In this document: one piece after another, positions 1 through 7,849 of the stretch
Position numbering within the stretch: position 1 is the first letter of the stretch
How the letters are laid out: the number at the start of each line of letters is the position of its first letter
From: Planctomycetota bacterium
GTDB lineage: Bacteria > Planctomycetota > Planctomycetia > Gemmatales > Gemmataceae
Direction of reading: 5' to 3'
Length of the DNA: 64,000 bases
NCBI GenBank assembly: GCA_016195405.1
Contig: JACPZP010000012.1
Coordinates: 1 to 64,000, forward strand
Notes under the pieces: generated by a model
What the model saw: the letters and a program-made list of their open reading frames with translations, nothing else
The model's database searches: none
What the model was told of the DNA's origin: nothing
Made by a program: the position numbers and the translations under genes

Positions 1-151
1 GAGAAGGTGAACACGACCCGGGAGAGGACGCCATGCGCGACTCTTGGCTACCTCTGGCGAGTCCGTAAAAAAGCCGTCATCGACGGCCGCGTCCGCCGTC
101 CGTAGTTTGCGCAAATCCCAATTCCGTCATGGCAGTCTTTTTTATTCCTTT
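1..151. other. Window edge, no firm gene
   Basis: Downstream (minus strand) of the YciI-like gene. A minus-strand ATG at 128-130 opens a reading frame that stops after 17 codons. Another minus-strand frame stays open to the window edge, but I recognise no product. YciI/DGPF genes in other bacteria are often followed by an ECF-type sigma gene, so a truncated or out-of-frame start of one is possible, but nothing here proves it. Confidence 0.3.
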
Positions 152-577
152 TTATTCCCTGGAGGCAATCTCTTGACGCAGGCGCTCTTCCTGGGCCTTG
201 AGTTCCGGCGTGAATTCGGCGCCGAAATCTTCCGCCTCGAACACCTGGCGAATCTCGACCTCGCTCTCGGCGCCCATCGGATTGGGGCAGCGCTTGACCC
301 ACTGGAGCGCCTCGTCCATCGACTTACATTGCCAAATCCAAAAGCCCGCGATCAGCTCCTTGGCCTCGGCGAAAGGCCCGTCGATCACCGTCCGTTTGTC
401 TCCTGAAAACCGGACGCGCTTTCCCTTCGAGCTGGGCTGAAGTCCCTCGCCGGCCAGCATCACGCCGGCTTTCACCAGCTCCTCGTTGAACTTTCCCATG
501 TCGGCGAGGAGCTGCTTACTCGGCATGACGCCCGCCTCGGAGTCCTTGTTGGCCTTGATCATTACGATGAAGCGCAT
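152..577 (-). CDS. YciI-family (DGPF domain) protein
   Basis: A 141-residue single-domain protein. The N-terminus (MRFIVMIKANKD) and the central VIDGPFAEAKELIAGFW stretch are the hallmark of YciI-related DGPF proteins, small ferredoxin-like fold proteins of mostly unknown biochemical role. The C-terminal 25 residues are charged and helical, a common extension. It is transcribed in the same direction as pyrD but separated from it by about 130 bases, so co-transcription is uncertain. The family call is firm; the function is unknown. Confidence 0.85.
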   Translation of the reverse strand: MRFIVMIKANKDSEAGVMPSKQLLADMGKFNEELVKAGVMLAGEGLQPSSKGKRVRFSGDKRTVIDGPFAEAKELIAGFWIWQCKSMDEALQWVKRCPNPMGAESEVEIRQVFEAEDFGAEFTPELKAQEERLRQEIASRE

Positions 578-706
578 TGTCGTATCTCCTTGTGTTTACT
601 TGATTTCCCGGCCGCTTACGACCGGCTGAATCCCATCTCTACCCTTACGTCGAACAAGGCGATGCGGAATCGACAGGTCCAGCTATTTTTTTTCATAAGG
701 AACTCT

Positions 707-1615
707 TCATGCACTTAGCGTGCCCACGACTTCGACGACGCTGCCTGATTTCAGCGTCTCCAACGCCGAAGGGAGTTGATCGACGATGCGCGTGGACACG
801 GTTGGGTCGAAGAAATTCGCCGTGCCGATTTGCACTGCGCTGGCGCCGGCGATCAAGAACTCCATCACGTCGTCGATATTGCTGATGCCACCGATGCCGA
901 TGATGGGGATGCGTACATTTCGGGCGACTTGCCAGACAAGCCGTAGCGCGAGCGGCTTGATCGCCGGTCCGCTAAGACCGCCGGTGACGTTGCCCAGAAT
1001 TGGCCGGCGGCGCTTCCAATCGATGGCCATGCCGACGAACGTGTTAATCAGGGAAACGGCGTCGGCGCCGGCATCCGCGGCCGCTTGGGCGATCGGAACG
1101 ATGTTCGTCACATTTGGAGTCAGCTTGGCAATCAGCGGCAACGGACAAACGGATCGGACGCCGGCAACGACTCGGCGGGTCACTTCCGGATCGGTGGCGA
1201 AATCGACGCCGCCGGACACATTCGGACACGACAAATTCAACTCCAAGCCCTCGAGCCCTTCCGCAAGCCCCATCATGGCTGCCATCTCGATGAATTCCGC
1301 CTCCGTCTTGCCGGCGATGTTTGCGATGATCGCGGTCGGCAGCGCCCTGAGATACGGAACATGATGGGCCAGGAAGTGGTCGATGCCGTCGTTGTCGAGG
1401 CCGATGGCGTTCAGCATCCCCGAAGGCGTTTCGACGGTGCGCGGCGGCGGATTGCCGATGCGCGGCTGCCGGGTCACCGTCTTGGGGATGATGCCGCCGA
1501 GCTTGGCGAAATCGACGACTCCGGCCATCTCGCGGGCATAACCAAACGTCCCCGATGCCACCAGAATTGGGTTCTTAAACGATAGCCGGCCGAGCGTGAC
1601 GGAAAGATCGGGCAT
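707..1615 (-). CDS. pyrD: Dihydroorotate dehydrogenase, class 1 (1B type)
   Basis: A 302-residue FMN-dependent TIM-barrel enzyme of pyrimidine synthesis that oxidises dihydroorotate to orotate. Visible motifs are the N-terminal [19 protein letters not shown], the [12 protein letters not shown] loop, the active-site loop [12 protein letters not shown] with the catalytic Cys typical of class 1B enzymes, and the FMN phosphate-binding region [11 protein letters not shown] followed by AVQIGTANF. Length matches the cytosolic class 1 family. The 1B type normally pairs with PyrK, which is not adjacent here. The start is the ATG at 1615; the intergenic DNA just upstream holds a hairpin repeat. Confidence 0.93.
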   Translation of the reverse strand: MPDLSVTLGRLSFKNPILVASGTFGYAREMAGVVDFAKLGGIIPKTVTRQPRIGNPPPRTVETPSGMLNAIGLDNDGIDHFLAHHVPYLRALPTAIIANIAGKTEAEFIEMAAMMGLAEGLEGLELNLSCPNVSGGVDFATDPEVTRRVVAGVRSVCPLPLIAKLTPNVTNIVPIAQAAADAGADAVSLINTFVGMAIDWKRRRPILGNVTGGLSGPAIKPLALRLVWQVARNVRIPIIGIGGISNIDDVMEFLIAGASAVQIGTANFFDPTVSTRIVDQLPSALETLKSGSVVEVVGTLSA

Positions 1616-1625
1616 GGAGTTGTTA

Positions 1626-1676
1626 TAGAAGCGATTTCAAAACGGGGTCGGGACCTACCTTTTGAAATCGCTTCTA
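1626..1676. repeat. Hairpin repeat, TTTCAAAA family (copy 1)
   Basis: Perfect 17-bp inverted repeat (1626-1642 and 1660-1676) with outer arm TAGAAGCGATTTCAAAA. It lies between the divergent pyrD and hisD genes. The arm and the GGGGTCGGGACC-like centre resemble the hairpin at 7657-7720. Confidence 0.85.
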
Positions 1677-1724
1677 GAATCAGCTTCAGACGTGTGTTAG
1701 CTTGAGTGTCTTGAGGAGAATCTC

Positions 1725-3080
1725 ATGACAAGTTTGTCCATGCGCCGGATACTTCATCGCTCGGCGGATGCGGCCGTGCAGTTGTCTGAGTTGCGACGCA
1801 AGCTCAGCTTGCAGGCCGAAGTGGTAACGCCGCGCGGCCACGCCTTGACGGAGAAAGTGTTCGGCCAAGCGCTGAACCCGGCCCAAGTCGTTGAACGAAT
1901 TTGCGCCGACGTCCGCGCTCGGGGACTGAAGGCCGTGCTGCATTACACGGAAAAGCTCGACGGCGCCCGGCTCGATGCGCGAAGCATCCGAGTCCCTGCC
2001 AAGGAACTGGCACAAGCGCACAAGAAAGCCGACCGTGACTTCTTGGAAGCTCTGCGCCGCGTGCGCCACAACATCATGAGCTTTCAATTGGGGCTCTTGC
2101 ATAGCGACGCCATCTTAAAAGCGTCCGGCAAGTATGAAGTGCGCCTGCGCTATCGGCCCATGAAACGCGTCGGCGTTTGTGTTCCGGGAGGGGCGGCGGC
2201 TTATCCGTCCACCCTGCTGATGACGGTATGCCCCGCGCGCGCCGCCGGCGTCAAGGAAATCGCCGTCGTTCTGCCGCCGACACCGAACGGCGCTTACAAT
2301 TCGGATCTCCTCGCCGCCTGCAAGGAACTCGGCATCACCGAGGTTTACCGCGTCGGCGGCGCCCAGGCGGTGGCGGCGCTGGCGTTCGGCGTTGAGGGGA
2401 TTCCCGCCGTCGACATGATTGTCGGCCCGGGCAACATCTTTGTCACGCTCGCCAAGAAATACGTCTTCGGCACCGTAGCCATCGACTGCCTGGCCGGTCC
2501 CAGCGAAATCGTGGTGTTGGCCGACGCGGGCGCCAAGGCCGATCATGTTGCCGCCGACTTGATCGCTCAGGCCGAACACGACCCCGCGGCCAGCATCCTC
2601 ATTACTTGGCATGAGCCGCTTCTCGACTTGGTGCAGAAGGCCCTTGAGCGGCAACTGGCGAAGGCGTCGCGCGGTCCGCAGGCAAAGGCGTCCTTGGAGA
2701 ACTTCGGCGCCCTCGTGTTGGCGCGTGATGCCGCCCAGGCGCTCCAGTGGACCAACGAGATCGGACCGGAGCACCTGCACATTCAAACTGAAGCTGCCGA
2801 AGCGCTGGCCGACAAAATCGAAAACGCCGGCGCCATTTTCATCGGACCGCATTCGCCGGTCGCCCTGGGCGATTACGCGGCCGGCCCCTCGCACGTCCTC
2901 CCTACCGGCGGCACTGCGCGCTTCGCCAGCGGTTTGTCGGCCAACGATTTCCTGCGCCGCTCCAGTGTTCTCCACTTCACCGCCCAGGGTTTGGCCGGCC
3001 TCGCGGATGATGTGCGCACCCTCGCGCAGAAAGAGGGGCTGACGGCCCATGCGGCGAGCGTCGATGTTCGTTTACAATAA
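1725..3080 (+). CDS. hisD: Histidinol dehydrogenase
   Basis: A 451-residue enzyme catalysing the last two steps of histidine synthesis, histidinol to histidine, with NAD and zinc. Family landmarks are [65 protein letters not shown], the LIAQAEHDP segment, and near the C-terminus [17 protein letters not shown]. The ATG at 1725 follows a good ribosome-binding site (TTGAGGAGAAT). It is the first gene of a hisD-hisC-hisB run; the other his genes are not in the window. Confidence 0.95.
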   Translation: MTSLSMRRILHRSADAAVQLSELRRKLSLQAEVVTPRGHALTEKVFGQALNPAQVVERICADVRARGLKAVLHYTEKLDGARLDARSIRVPAKELAQAHKKADRDFLEALRRVRHNIMSFQLGLLHSDAILKASGKYEVRLRYRPMKRVGVCVPGGAAAYPSTLLMTVCPARAAGVKEIAVVLPPTPNGAYNSDLLAACKELGITEVYRVGGAQAVAALAFGVEGIPAVDMIVGPGNIFVTLAKKYVFGTVAIDCLAGPSEIVVLADAGAKADHVAADLIAQAEHDPAASILITWHEPLLDLVQKALERQLAKASRGPQAKASLENFGALVLARDAAQALQWTNEIGPEHLHIQTEAAEALADKIENAGAIFIGPHSPVALGDYAAGPSHVLPTGGTARFASGLSANDFLRRSSVLHFTAQGLAGLADDVRTLAQKEGLTAHAASVDVRLQ

Positions 3081-3085
3081 GGTAT

Positions 3086-3174
3086 CGTTTAGCCGCGAGC
3101 CTGCGGCGAGCGCGGACGCGGCGTCAATCTGCAAGGACGCCGCCCGCGCTGGCCGATGGCTCGCGGCTAAACGA
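3086..3174. repeat. Inverted repeat between hisD and hisC
   Basis: Perfect 15-bp arms, 3086-3100 (CGTTTAGCCGCGAGC) and 3160-3174, flank a 59-base centre that is itself rich in CGCG. The element fills most of the 115-base hisD-hisC gap. The hisC frame reads through it, giving a false N-terminal extension of SREPAASA type, which I exclude from the gene. Confidence 0.8.
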
Positions 3175-3195
3175 AGCGCTTGGGACTGGATACTT

Positions 3196-4239
3196 ATGTC
3201 GCAGTTTCTGCGTGCGAAAGTTTTCAACATGGCCGGCTACACGCCGGGTGAGCAGCCGCGCGATGCGGATGTCGTCAAGCTTAACACCAACGAGAATCCC
3301 TATCCGCCCTCGCCATGCGTCGCCGCCGCCATCAGCGAGTTGCTTCACCACGGCCGATTGCGCAAATACCCTGATCCCTTGGGCCAGGATTTTTGTCAGG
3401 TTGCAGGCCGAATTCTCGGCGTCGATCCCGCGTCCATTCTTATCGGCAACGGCTCCGACGATATCCTCACCATCCTCACGCGCGCATTTGTTCCCGAAAG
3501 CGGCCTTGTCGTCTCGCCAACGCCGAGTTACCTCCTGTACAAGACTCTCGCCGATCTGCAGGGCGCGGCGTTCCAAGCGGTCCCGTTTGCGCCCAACTGG
3601 TCGATTCCCGAGCCGTGGCCAGTTCGCGACGCCCATCTCACCTTCGTGGCGAATCCTAATTCTCCAAGCGGAACGATGGTCCCGGTCAGCGCGCTCGAGA
3701 ATTTGGCACAACAACTTCGCGGCCCACTGGTGATTGACGAGGCTTACATCGATTTCGCGGATGCCACTGCGTTGCCCTTGTGCCGTCTTGCCAATGTCAT
3801 CGTCACGCGGACTTTGAGCAAGTCGTACAGCCTGGCCGGGCTGCGGTTTGGGTTTGCCGTCGCCCAGCCCGAGATGATCCGCCAATTAACCAAGGTAAAG
3901 GATTCATACAACTGCGATGCCCTGAGCTTGGCCGGCGCCGCGGCCGCCTTGGACGACCAGGAACACATGCTGCTCAACCGGACCAAGATACTGGCGACGC
4001 GCGGCCGTTTAACCCGACAACTGCGGGCGCTGGGATTCCAGGTCGAGCCAAGCCAGGCGAATTTCGTCTGGGTGACGCGGTCGGATCGGCCCGTTAAGCC
4101 GATCTTTGAGACACTTAAGGGTCGCAAGATCCTCGTGCGCTTTATGGATTATGGCGTCTTGGGCGACGGCCTGCGCATCAGCGTCGGAACCGACGCGGAA
4201 ATTGATCGCTTATTGAATGAACTGCAAGGTATCGTGTAA
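3196..4239 (+). CDS. hisC: Histidinol-phosphate aminotransferase
   Basis: A 347-residue PLP-dependent fold-type I aminotransferase of histidine synthesis. Motifs are [13 protein letters not shown] near the N-terminus, [15 protein letters not shown], the DEAYIDF aspartate/tyrosine region and the PLP lysine in [14 protein letters not shown]. The frame is open from 3049, but the extra 49 residues are repeat-derived (see the inverted repeat at 3086-3174). The ATG at 3196, giving [12 protein letters not shown], fits the family length and N-terminus. It sits 38 bases ahead of hisB. Confidence 0.93.
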   Translation: MSQFLRAKVFNMAGYTPGEQPRDADVVKLNTNENPYPPSPCVAAAISELLHHGRLRKYPDPLGQDFCQVAGRILGVDPASILIGNGSDDILTILTRAFVPESGLVVSPTPSYLLYKTLADLQGAAFQAVPFAPNWSIPEPWPVRDAHLTFVANPNSPSGTMVPVSALENLAQQLRGPLVIDEAYIDFADATALPLCRLANVIVTRTLSKSYSLAGLRFGFAVAQPEMIRQLTKVKDSYNCDALSLAGAAAALDDQEHMLLNRTKILATRGRLTRQLRALGFQVEPSQANFVWVTRSDRPVKPIFETLKGRKILVRFMDYGVLGDGLRISVGTDAEIDRLLNELQGIV

Positions 4240-4277
4240 CATCAAGGCGCCCCCAAGCGAGCGGCGAGATCCACCTT

Positions 4278-4877
4278 ATGAGCGCAAGAAAACGCACCGG
4301 CCAGGTCAACCGTGAAACCCATGAGACAAAGATCGCGCTCGCGCTTGATCTCGACGGGACGGGACAGGCCCGGCTGGCTACCGGCATCGGCTTCTTCGAC
4401 CACATGCTTGAGCTATTGGCCCGTCACAGCCTCATTGATTTGACGGTCGAGGCGAAGGGCGACCTGCACGTCGACGCGCATCATACGGTCGAAGACGTCG
4501 GCATCTGCCTGGGCAAGGCCCTGGTGCAAGCCCTCGGTGACAAGTCCGGGATTCGCCGCTACGGCAGCGCCACCGTGCCGATGGATGAAACGTTGGCGAC
4601 CGTGGCCGTCGACCTGAGCGGCCGGGCGTTTTGCGTCTGGAATGCGGCAGTGCCGCCGGAAATGCTGGGAACCTTCAACGCGCCCTTGGCCGAGGAGTTT
4701 TGGCGAGCGGCGGCCACGAACGGCGCTTTGAACCTCCACGTCATCTGCCATCACGGGAGGAACACCCATCATATCGTGGAAGCGATTTTCAAGGCAGGCG
4801 CACGCGCGCTGCGGCAGGCGGTGGAGCTCGATCCACGGGCGAGCGGAGTGCCGTCCACCAAGGGGCTGCTGGCATAG
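4278..4877 (+). CDS. hisB: Imidazoleglycerol-phosphate dehydratase
   Basis: A 199-residue monofunctional HisB, dehydrating imidazole glycerol phosphate to imidazole acetol phosphate. The metal-binding histidine motifs are intact: [26 protein letters not shown] and [15 protein letters not shown]. No phosphatase domain is fused. It ends the hisDCB run; a promoter-like sequence follows, so the next genes are probably a separate unit. Confidence 0.95.
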   Translation: MSARKRTGQVNRETHETKIALALDLDGTGQARLATGIGFFDHMLELLARHSLIDLTVEAKGDLHVDAHHTVEDVGICLGKALVQALGDKSGIRRYGSATVPMDETLATVAVDLSGRAFCVWNAAVPPEMLGTFNAPLAEEFWRAAATNGALNLHVICHHGRNTHHIVEAIFKAGARALRQAVELDPRASGVPSTKGLLA

Positions 4878-4884
4878 GTCGATA

Positions 4885-4913
4885 TCGCCATATCTCCCTT
4901 TTTTCGCTATACT
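4885..4913 (+). promoter_or_regulatory. Candidate sigma-70-type promoter
   Basis: TATACT at 4908-4913 is a strong -10 match; TCGCCA at 4885-4890 is a weak (4 of 6) -35 at 17-base spacing. It lies 77 bases before the first lipoprotein ATG, right after hisB, and would drive the lipoprotein cluster. Confidence 0.4.
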
Positions 4914-4989
4914 TTGCAGTTGATTGACGAGAGATTGCGAGCAGACTGAGTCTGTTAAGGATCGGGCGACCGGTAACAGGAGTGATTTC

Positions 4990-5487
4990 ATGAAAAGGCT
5001 CGTAGCGCTTGGCTGCGCTTTGGCGACGTGCATGATCGTGGCGGGTTGCGGGTCCAATCGGCGCGAAGGCGTAGTGGCGACGACCCTCAATAAGCTGACC
5101 GACGCCGCCTCCAAGGTACAAACGATTCGTGAGAAGGTGGAAACGGCGCTCAAGGACGCGGACGAGAAAAAGATCCACATCGATTCATTTCCCGAGGCGA
5201 TTAAAGAGGCGGACGCCCTCGGCAAAGTCGGCAAGGAGCTTCAGGACGAAAAACGTGAGGCCGAGAAATTCAAGGAACCCGCCACCGCCGAGGAGCAAAA
5301 GCAGTTGGCGGAACAATATCGTCAGCGTCTCAACGATGCCTTCGATCGTTTGACTTCGGAAAAGAAGAAGCTCAACGAAGTCCTGATCGCCGCGGAACAA
5401 AACCATAAGGAAGCGGTTGCCGAGTTGCGGACCAAGATACGCGCGGCGGAAGGCGAGTTTGAAGCACTGATCCGGCTGCGTTCCTAG
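4990..5487 (+). CDS. Lipoprotein, helical, unknown function
   Basis: A 165-residue predicted lipoprotein. The signal peptide MKRLVALGCALATCMIVAGCGS has a clear lipobox (VAGC). The mature part is almost entirely charged helix rich in K, E and A, compatible with coiled coil. The ATG at 4990 is chosen over an upstream in-frame start because it follows AGGAG and begins the signal peptide. It is first of a tight run of four exported proteins. I do not recognise a family. Confidence 0.75.
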   Translation: MKRLVALGCALATCMIVAGCGSNRREGVVATTLNKLTDAASKVQTIREKVETALKDADEKKIHIDSFPEAIKEADALGKVGKELQDEKREAEKFKEPATAEEQKQLAEQYRQRLNDAFDRLTSEKKKLNEVLIAAEQNHKEAVAELRTKIRAAEGEFEALIRLRS

Positions 5488-5505
5488 TTCATGGAGGATT
5501 CCCAC

Positions 5506-5925
5506 ATGCGAACTCGGGCTTGGGGCGTGTTGGTGCTTTGCTCGGCACTGCTTTGCTTGGCACTGGTCGGCTCGGTCCATGCGGGCGGCGAGGGCCGCTT
5601 CGAAGGCGTTCTCAAGGATCTCGTCGGCGCCCTCGACAAGCTGACCACAACGCTGGGCGGGATTCGTGACGAGGACAGCGCCAAGGCGGCCCAGCCGGAA
5701 TTGCGCAAAATGGCTGTCCAATGGCAGGCGCTCATGAAGAAAGCCGAAGATGTGGCGCCGCCTACGAAGGAAGAGAAAGACCGCCTGGAAAAGGCCTATG
5801 CCACCAAGCTGACGGAGGCGCGGAAAAAGTTGTTCGGCGAGGTTGAGCGCGTCCGCGAAGTTGCCGGCGGACCCCAAGCCCTCAAGGAAATTAGCGGCGT
5901 TCTAGCTCGAAAATCGAAGAAATGA
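5506..5925 (+). CDS. Secreted helical protein, unknown function
   Basis: A 139-residue protein with a signal peptide (WGVLVLCSALLCLALVG ending in VHAGG) and a mature domain of about 110 residues made of amphipathic helices (PTKEEKDRLEKAYATKL). The ATG at 5506 is preferred because the in-frame ATG at 5491 lies within its ribosome-binding site (TGGAGGA). The mature region lines up by eye with the next gene product: L.GI.D at the start, EE in the middle and GG..AL near the end, so the two look like tandem paralogues. The stop overlaps the next start (ATGA). Confidence 0.7.
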   Translation: MRTRAWGVLVLCSALLCLALVGSVHAGGEGRFEGVLKDLVGALDKLTTTLGGIRDEDSAKAAQPELRKMAVQWQALMKKAEDVAPPTKEEKDRLEKAYATKLTEARKKLFGEVERVREVAGGPQALKEISGVLARKSKK

Positions 5926-6329
5926 CGCGGACAACACGTCTAGCGGCGGTTTGCTTCCTCATTGCCGCGAGCTGCGTCGCTGGAGGCTGCGACGGTGCTC
6001 GGTCCTATCGGGCGGTGATGCGCGACCAGATCGCGGCCATGGGTGAAACCGAGGAGATTCTGGCAGGCATCAAGGATCAGGCGACGATGGAGGCGGCCCG
6101 AGATCGTCTGCGGGCCCATCTCGAATCCTTCGAAGAAATCAAGCAACGGGCGCTCGCCTTGCCGTCGCCTTCCGAAGAAATCAGTGCCAGCCTTGGACCG
6201 GAAGCCGCTCGGATTGAAAAGGCGATCAAAGGCGTGCAAAGTCAGGTAGGCCGCATTCAAGCGAAGATTCCGGGAGGAGAGGCCTTTCTGAAAAGTCTCG
6301 GTCCAGGTTCCGAACTTCTGCGTGATTGA
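5922..6329 (+). CDS. Lipoprotein, helical, likely paralogue of previous gene
   Basis: A 135-residue predicted lipoprotein with lipobox VAGGC in an N-terminal hydrophobic segment. The mature part is helical and contains ILAGIKDQATMEAARDRL and a C-terminal PGGEAFLKSLG, which parallel GGIRDEDSAKAAQPEL and GGPQALKEI in the preceding product. Translation is coupled to the previous gene through a 4-base ATGA overlap. Function unknown. Confidence 0.7.
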   Translation: MTRTTRLAAVCFLIAASCVAGGCDGARSYRAVMRDQIAAMGETEEILAGIKDQATMEAARDRLRAHLESFEEIKQRALALPSPSEEISASLGPEAARIEKAIKGVQSQVGRIQAKIPGGEAFLKSLGPGSELLRD

Positions 6330-6349
6330 CTAACGCATTGAGAACAACC

Positions 6350-6943
6350 ATGCGAAAGCACTACAGCCGTTTCTCGCTCTTTTTCCTTCTGTTCGGGACG
6401 GGTTGCAGCGACTCGCCGCAGTCGATTTTTCGCAGCGCCCTCAACGGCAAGAATGAAGTCATCGACTCTTTGATGAAAGTCTGTGACGAAGGAGGCGCCG
6501 TTGAATTCAATGAAAAGGTCGCGAAGGACTACATGGCTCATCTCAAAGCGTGCAAAGACAAGCTCGACAAATGGGCGTTCAATCGGGACTGGACCTGGAT
6601 AACCATGGATTCAAAAGAGAACACGCGCGAAGAAATCCTGAAAAAAGTGAAAAAGGACAGCAGAGCCGCCGTCGAGAGCGCGCTGGACGCGACGCAACAA
6701 TATCTCGAGCAGGAAGAGAAAAACCTTTCGCGCATCCGCCACGAGGTCAAGCGCTTGGAAAAGACCTTGGCTATGTTGCAGGAGTCCAAGCCGGGCGATT
6801 ATCGCACGCTCGCGATGCTCACGCAAGAACTCTACTACACGCGAATGGTGATCGCTCAGAAGGGCGGCGCGGCAGGCGGAGGAGGCGGTGGCGGCGCGAC
6901 GAAGGGCGGTGCGCCGGGCCGCGGGCCCGGCGGCAAGGGCTAG
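6350..6943 (+). CDS. Lipoprotein with glycine-rich tail, unknown function
   Basis: A 197-residue predicted lipoprotein: MRKHYSRFSLFFLLFGTGC gives a short hydrophobic segment ending in GTGC. The body is charged and helical, with a probable coiled coil around LEQEEKNLSRIRHEVKRLEKTL. The last 35 residues are a low-complexity Gly/Ala/Pro tail (GGAAGGGGGGGAT). The ATG at 6350 is preferred to a TTG at 6326, which overlaps the previous stop. It is the fourth exported protein in the run. Confidence 0.7.
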   Translation: MRKHYSRFSLFFLLFGTGCSDSPQSIFRSALNGKNEVIDSLMKVCDEGGAVEFNEKVAKDYMAHLKACKDKLDKWAFNRDWTWITMDSKENTREEILKKVKKDSRAAVESALDATQQYLEQEEKNLSRIRHEVKRLEKTLAMLQESKPGDYRTLAMLTQELYYTRMVIAQKGGAAGGGGGGGATKGGAPGRGPGGKG

Positions 6944-6963
6944 GTTCGGTTCTCGACGCTGGC

Positions 6964-7011
6964 TTCACCTTCGATTTCACCTTCGATTTCACCTTCGGTT
7001 TCATCTTCGCT
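6964..7011. repeat. 12-bp tandem repeat, four units
   Basis: Four consecutive units of TTCACCTTCGAT (6964-6975, 6976-6987, 6988-6999, 7000-7011), the last two diverged, in the gap between the glycine-tailed lipoprotein and the next small gene. All frames stay open through it, so it generates false ORFs. Confidence 0.8.
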
Positions 7012-7034
7012 GGCTTCATCTTCCGGAGATTACG

Positions 7035-7235
7035 ATGAGCGCTGAACTAGCCGACCGCCAGCAGCAGAAAGTCCGGGAGTTCATGCAGCTGCTGCCCTTG
7101 ACGCTCGCCATCGCCGGACTTCCCGAAGCCGAAACGGGCCGGCCGTTCACCGAAGGCCAAATGGACTCCAGAGCCATCTCCATCCGTGCCGCCTACAAAA
7201 TCGCCCGACAGATCATTGTCGAGGTCGTCAAATAG
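7035..7235 (+). CDS. Small conserved-looking protein, unknown function
   Basis: A 66-residue soluble protein (MSAELADRQQQKVREFMQLLPLTLAIAGLP) following CGGAGATTACG. No signal peptide or membrane segment, despite its position at the end of a run of exported proteins. The start is set by the ribosome-binding site and by the low-complexity repeat just upstream, which is unlikely to be coding. Function not recognised. Confidence 0.6.
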   Translation: MSAELADRQQQKVREFMQLLPLTLAIAGLPEAETGRPFTEGQMDSRAISIRAAYKIARQIIVEVVK

Positions 7236-7248
7236 AGCGGTTCATGGA

Positions 7249-7629
7249 CTATTTGACCGCGATCGCAAAGGCCGTCGCAAACGCCCGGCAATGAGAAATC
7301 GTGAGCAGGATGTCCGCGATGCGCAGCTCTTGGGCCCGTTCCTTTGCTGCCCCCGCCAAGTAGACTTTGGGCGCCCCGCCCGGTTCATTGCGAATTTCCA
7401 TGTCGGTCCAGCATAGCCCGCGCGTCCAACCGGTCCCCAGGCATTTCAGGATCGCTTCCTTGGCCGCCCAACGTCCGGCAAAGTGCTCCGTGGAGTTCTT
7501 TCGCGCCAGGCAATAGCGCATCTCCACTTCCGCATAGACGCGCGTCAGAAAGACCTCGCCATGCTTCTCGATCATCTGTGCAATGCGCACGCATTCCACA
7601 ATGTCGGTGCCGATGCCCACGATGTCCAT
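7249..7629 (-). CDS. acpS: Holo-[acyl-carrier-protein] synthase
   Basis: A 126-residue 4'-phosphopantetheinyl transferase that activates acyl carrier protein with coenzyme A. The N-terminus MDIVGIGTDIVECVRI carries the Mg-binding aspartate, and HFAGRWAAKEAILKCLGTG is the second signature with the catalytic Glu and Lys. The C-terminus LLTISHCRAFATAFAIA fits the family. The ATG at 7629 is chosen over 7668, where the extension has no homology. It ends 13 bases from, and convergent with, the small gene at 7235. Confidence 0.93.
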   Translation of the reverse strand: MDIVGIGTDIVECVRIAQMIEKHGEVFLTRVYAEVEMRYCLARKNSTEHFAGRWAAKEAILKCLGTGWTRGLCWTDMEIRNEPGGAPKVYLAGAAKERAQELRIADILLTISHCRAFATAFAIAVK

Positions 7630-7656
7630 ATTTCTGCCGTCCCTTCGTCCCGCCAC

Positions 7657-7720
7657 AAGCGGTTTCAAAAGGGGACAGGACCTCTAAAATCACAGGTCCT
7701 GTCCCCTTTTGAAACCGCTT
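7657..7720. repeat. Hairpin repeat, TTTCAAAA family (copy 2)
   Basis: Perfect 27-bp inverted repeat (7657-7683 and 7694-7720) with a 10-base loop. Arm begins AAGCGGTTTCAAAAGGGGAC. It lies in the divergent region between acpS and the helicase gene. Confidence 0.9.
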
Positions 7721-7819
7721 CCATGGAATTCACGATCATAGCAAATGATAGTCGATCCTGTAAAATTGAGTTGGGTCCTTTGTTCACATTTCGCGCACGC
7801 TTTAGCCTTCGAGGTGCGC

Positions 7820-7835
7820 CAACCCGCAAGCGGGA
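7820..7835. repeat. CCCGCAAGCGG element
   Basis: CAACCCGCAAGCGGGA, a half-palindromic element of a family found at five places in this window. It sits 14 bases ahead of the chosen helicase start. Confidence 0.65.
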
Positions 7836-7849
7836 CCGCGGAGCGCACG

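Noticed and set aside
3049-3195. N-terminal extension of hisC
   Set aside because: It lies in an inverted repeat, is not like any HisC N-terminus, and the ATG at 3196 fits the family.
6961-7034. Hydrophobic peptide frame (TFDFTFDFTFGF-like) before the small gene at 7035
   Set aside because: It is only the translation of a 12-bp tandem repeat with no ribosome-binding site.
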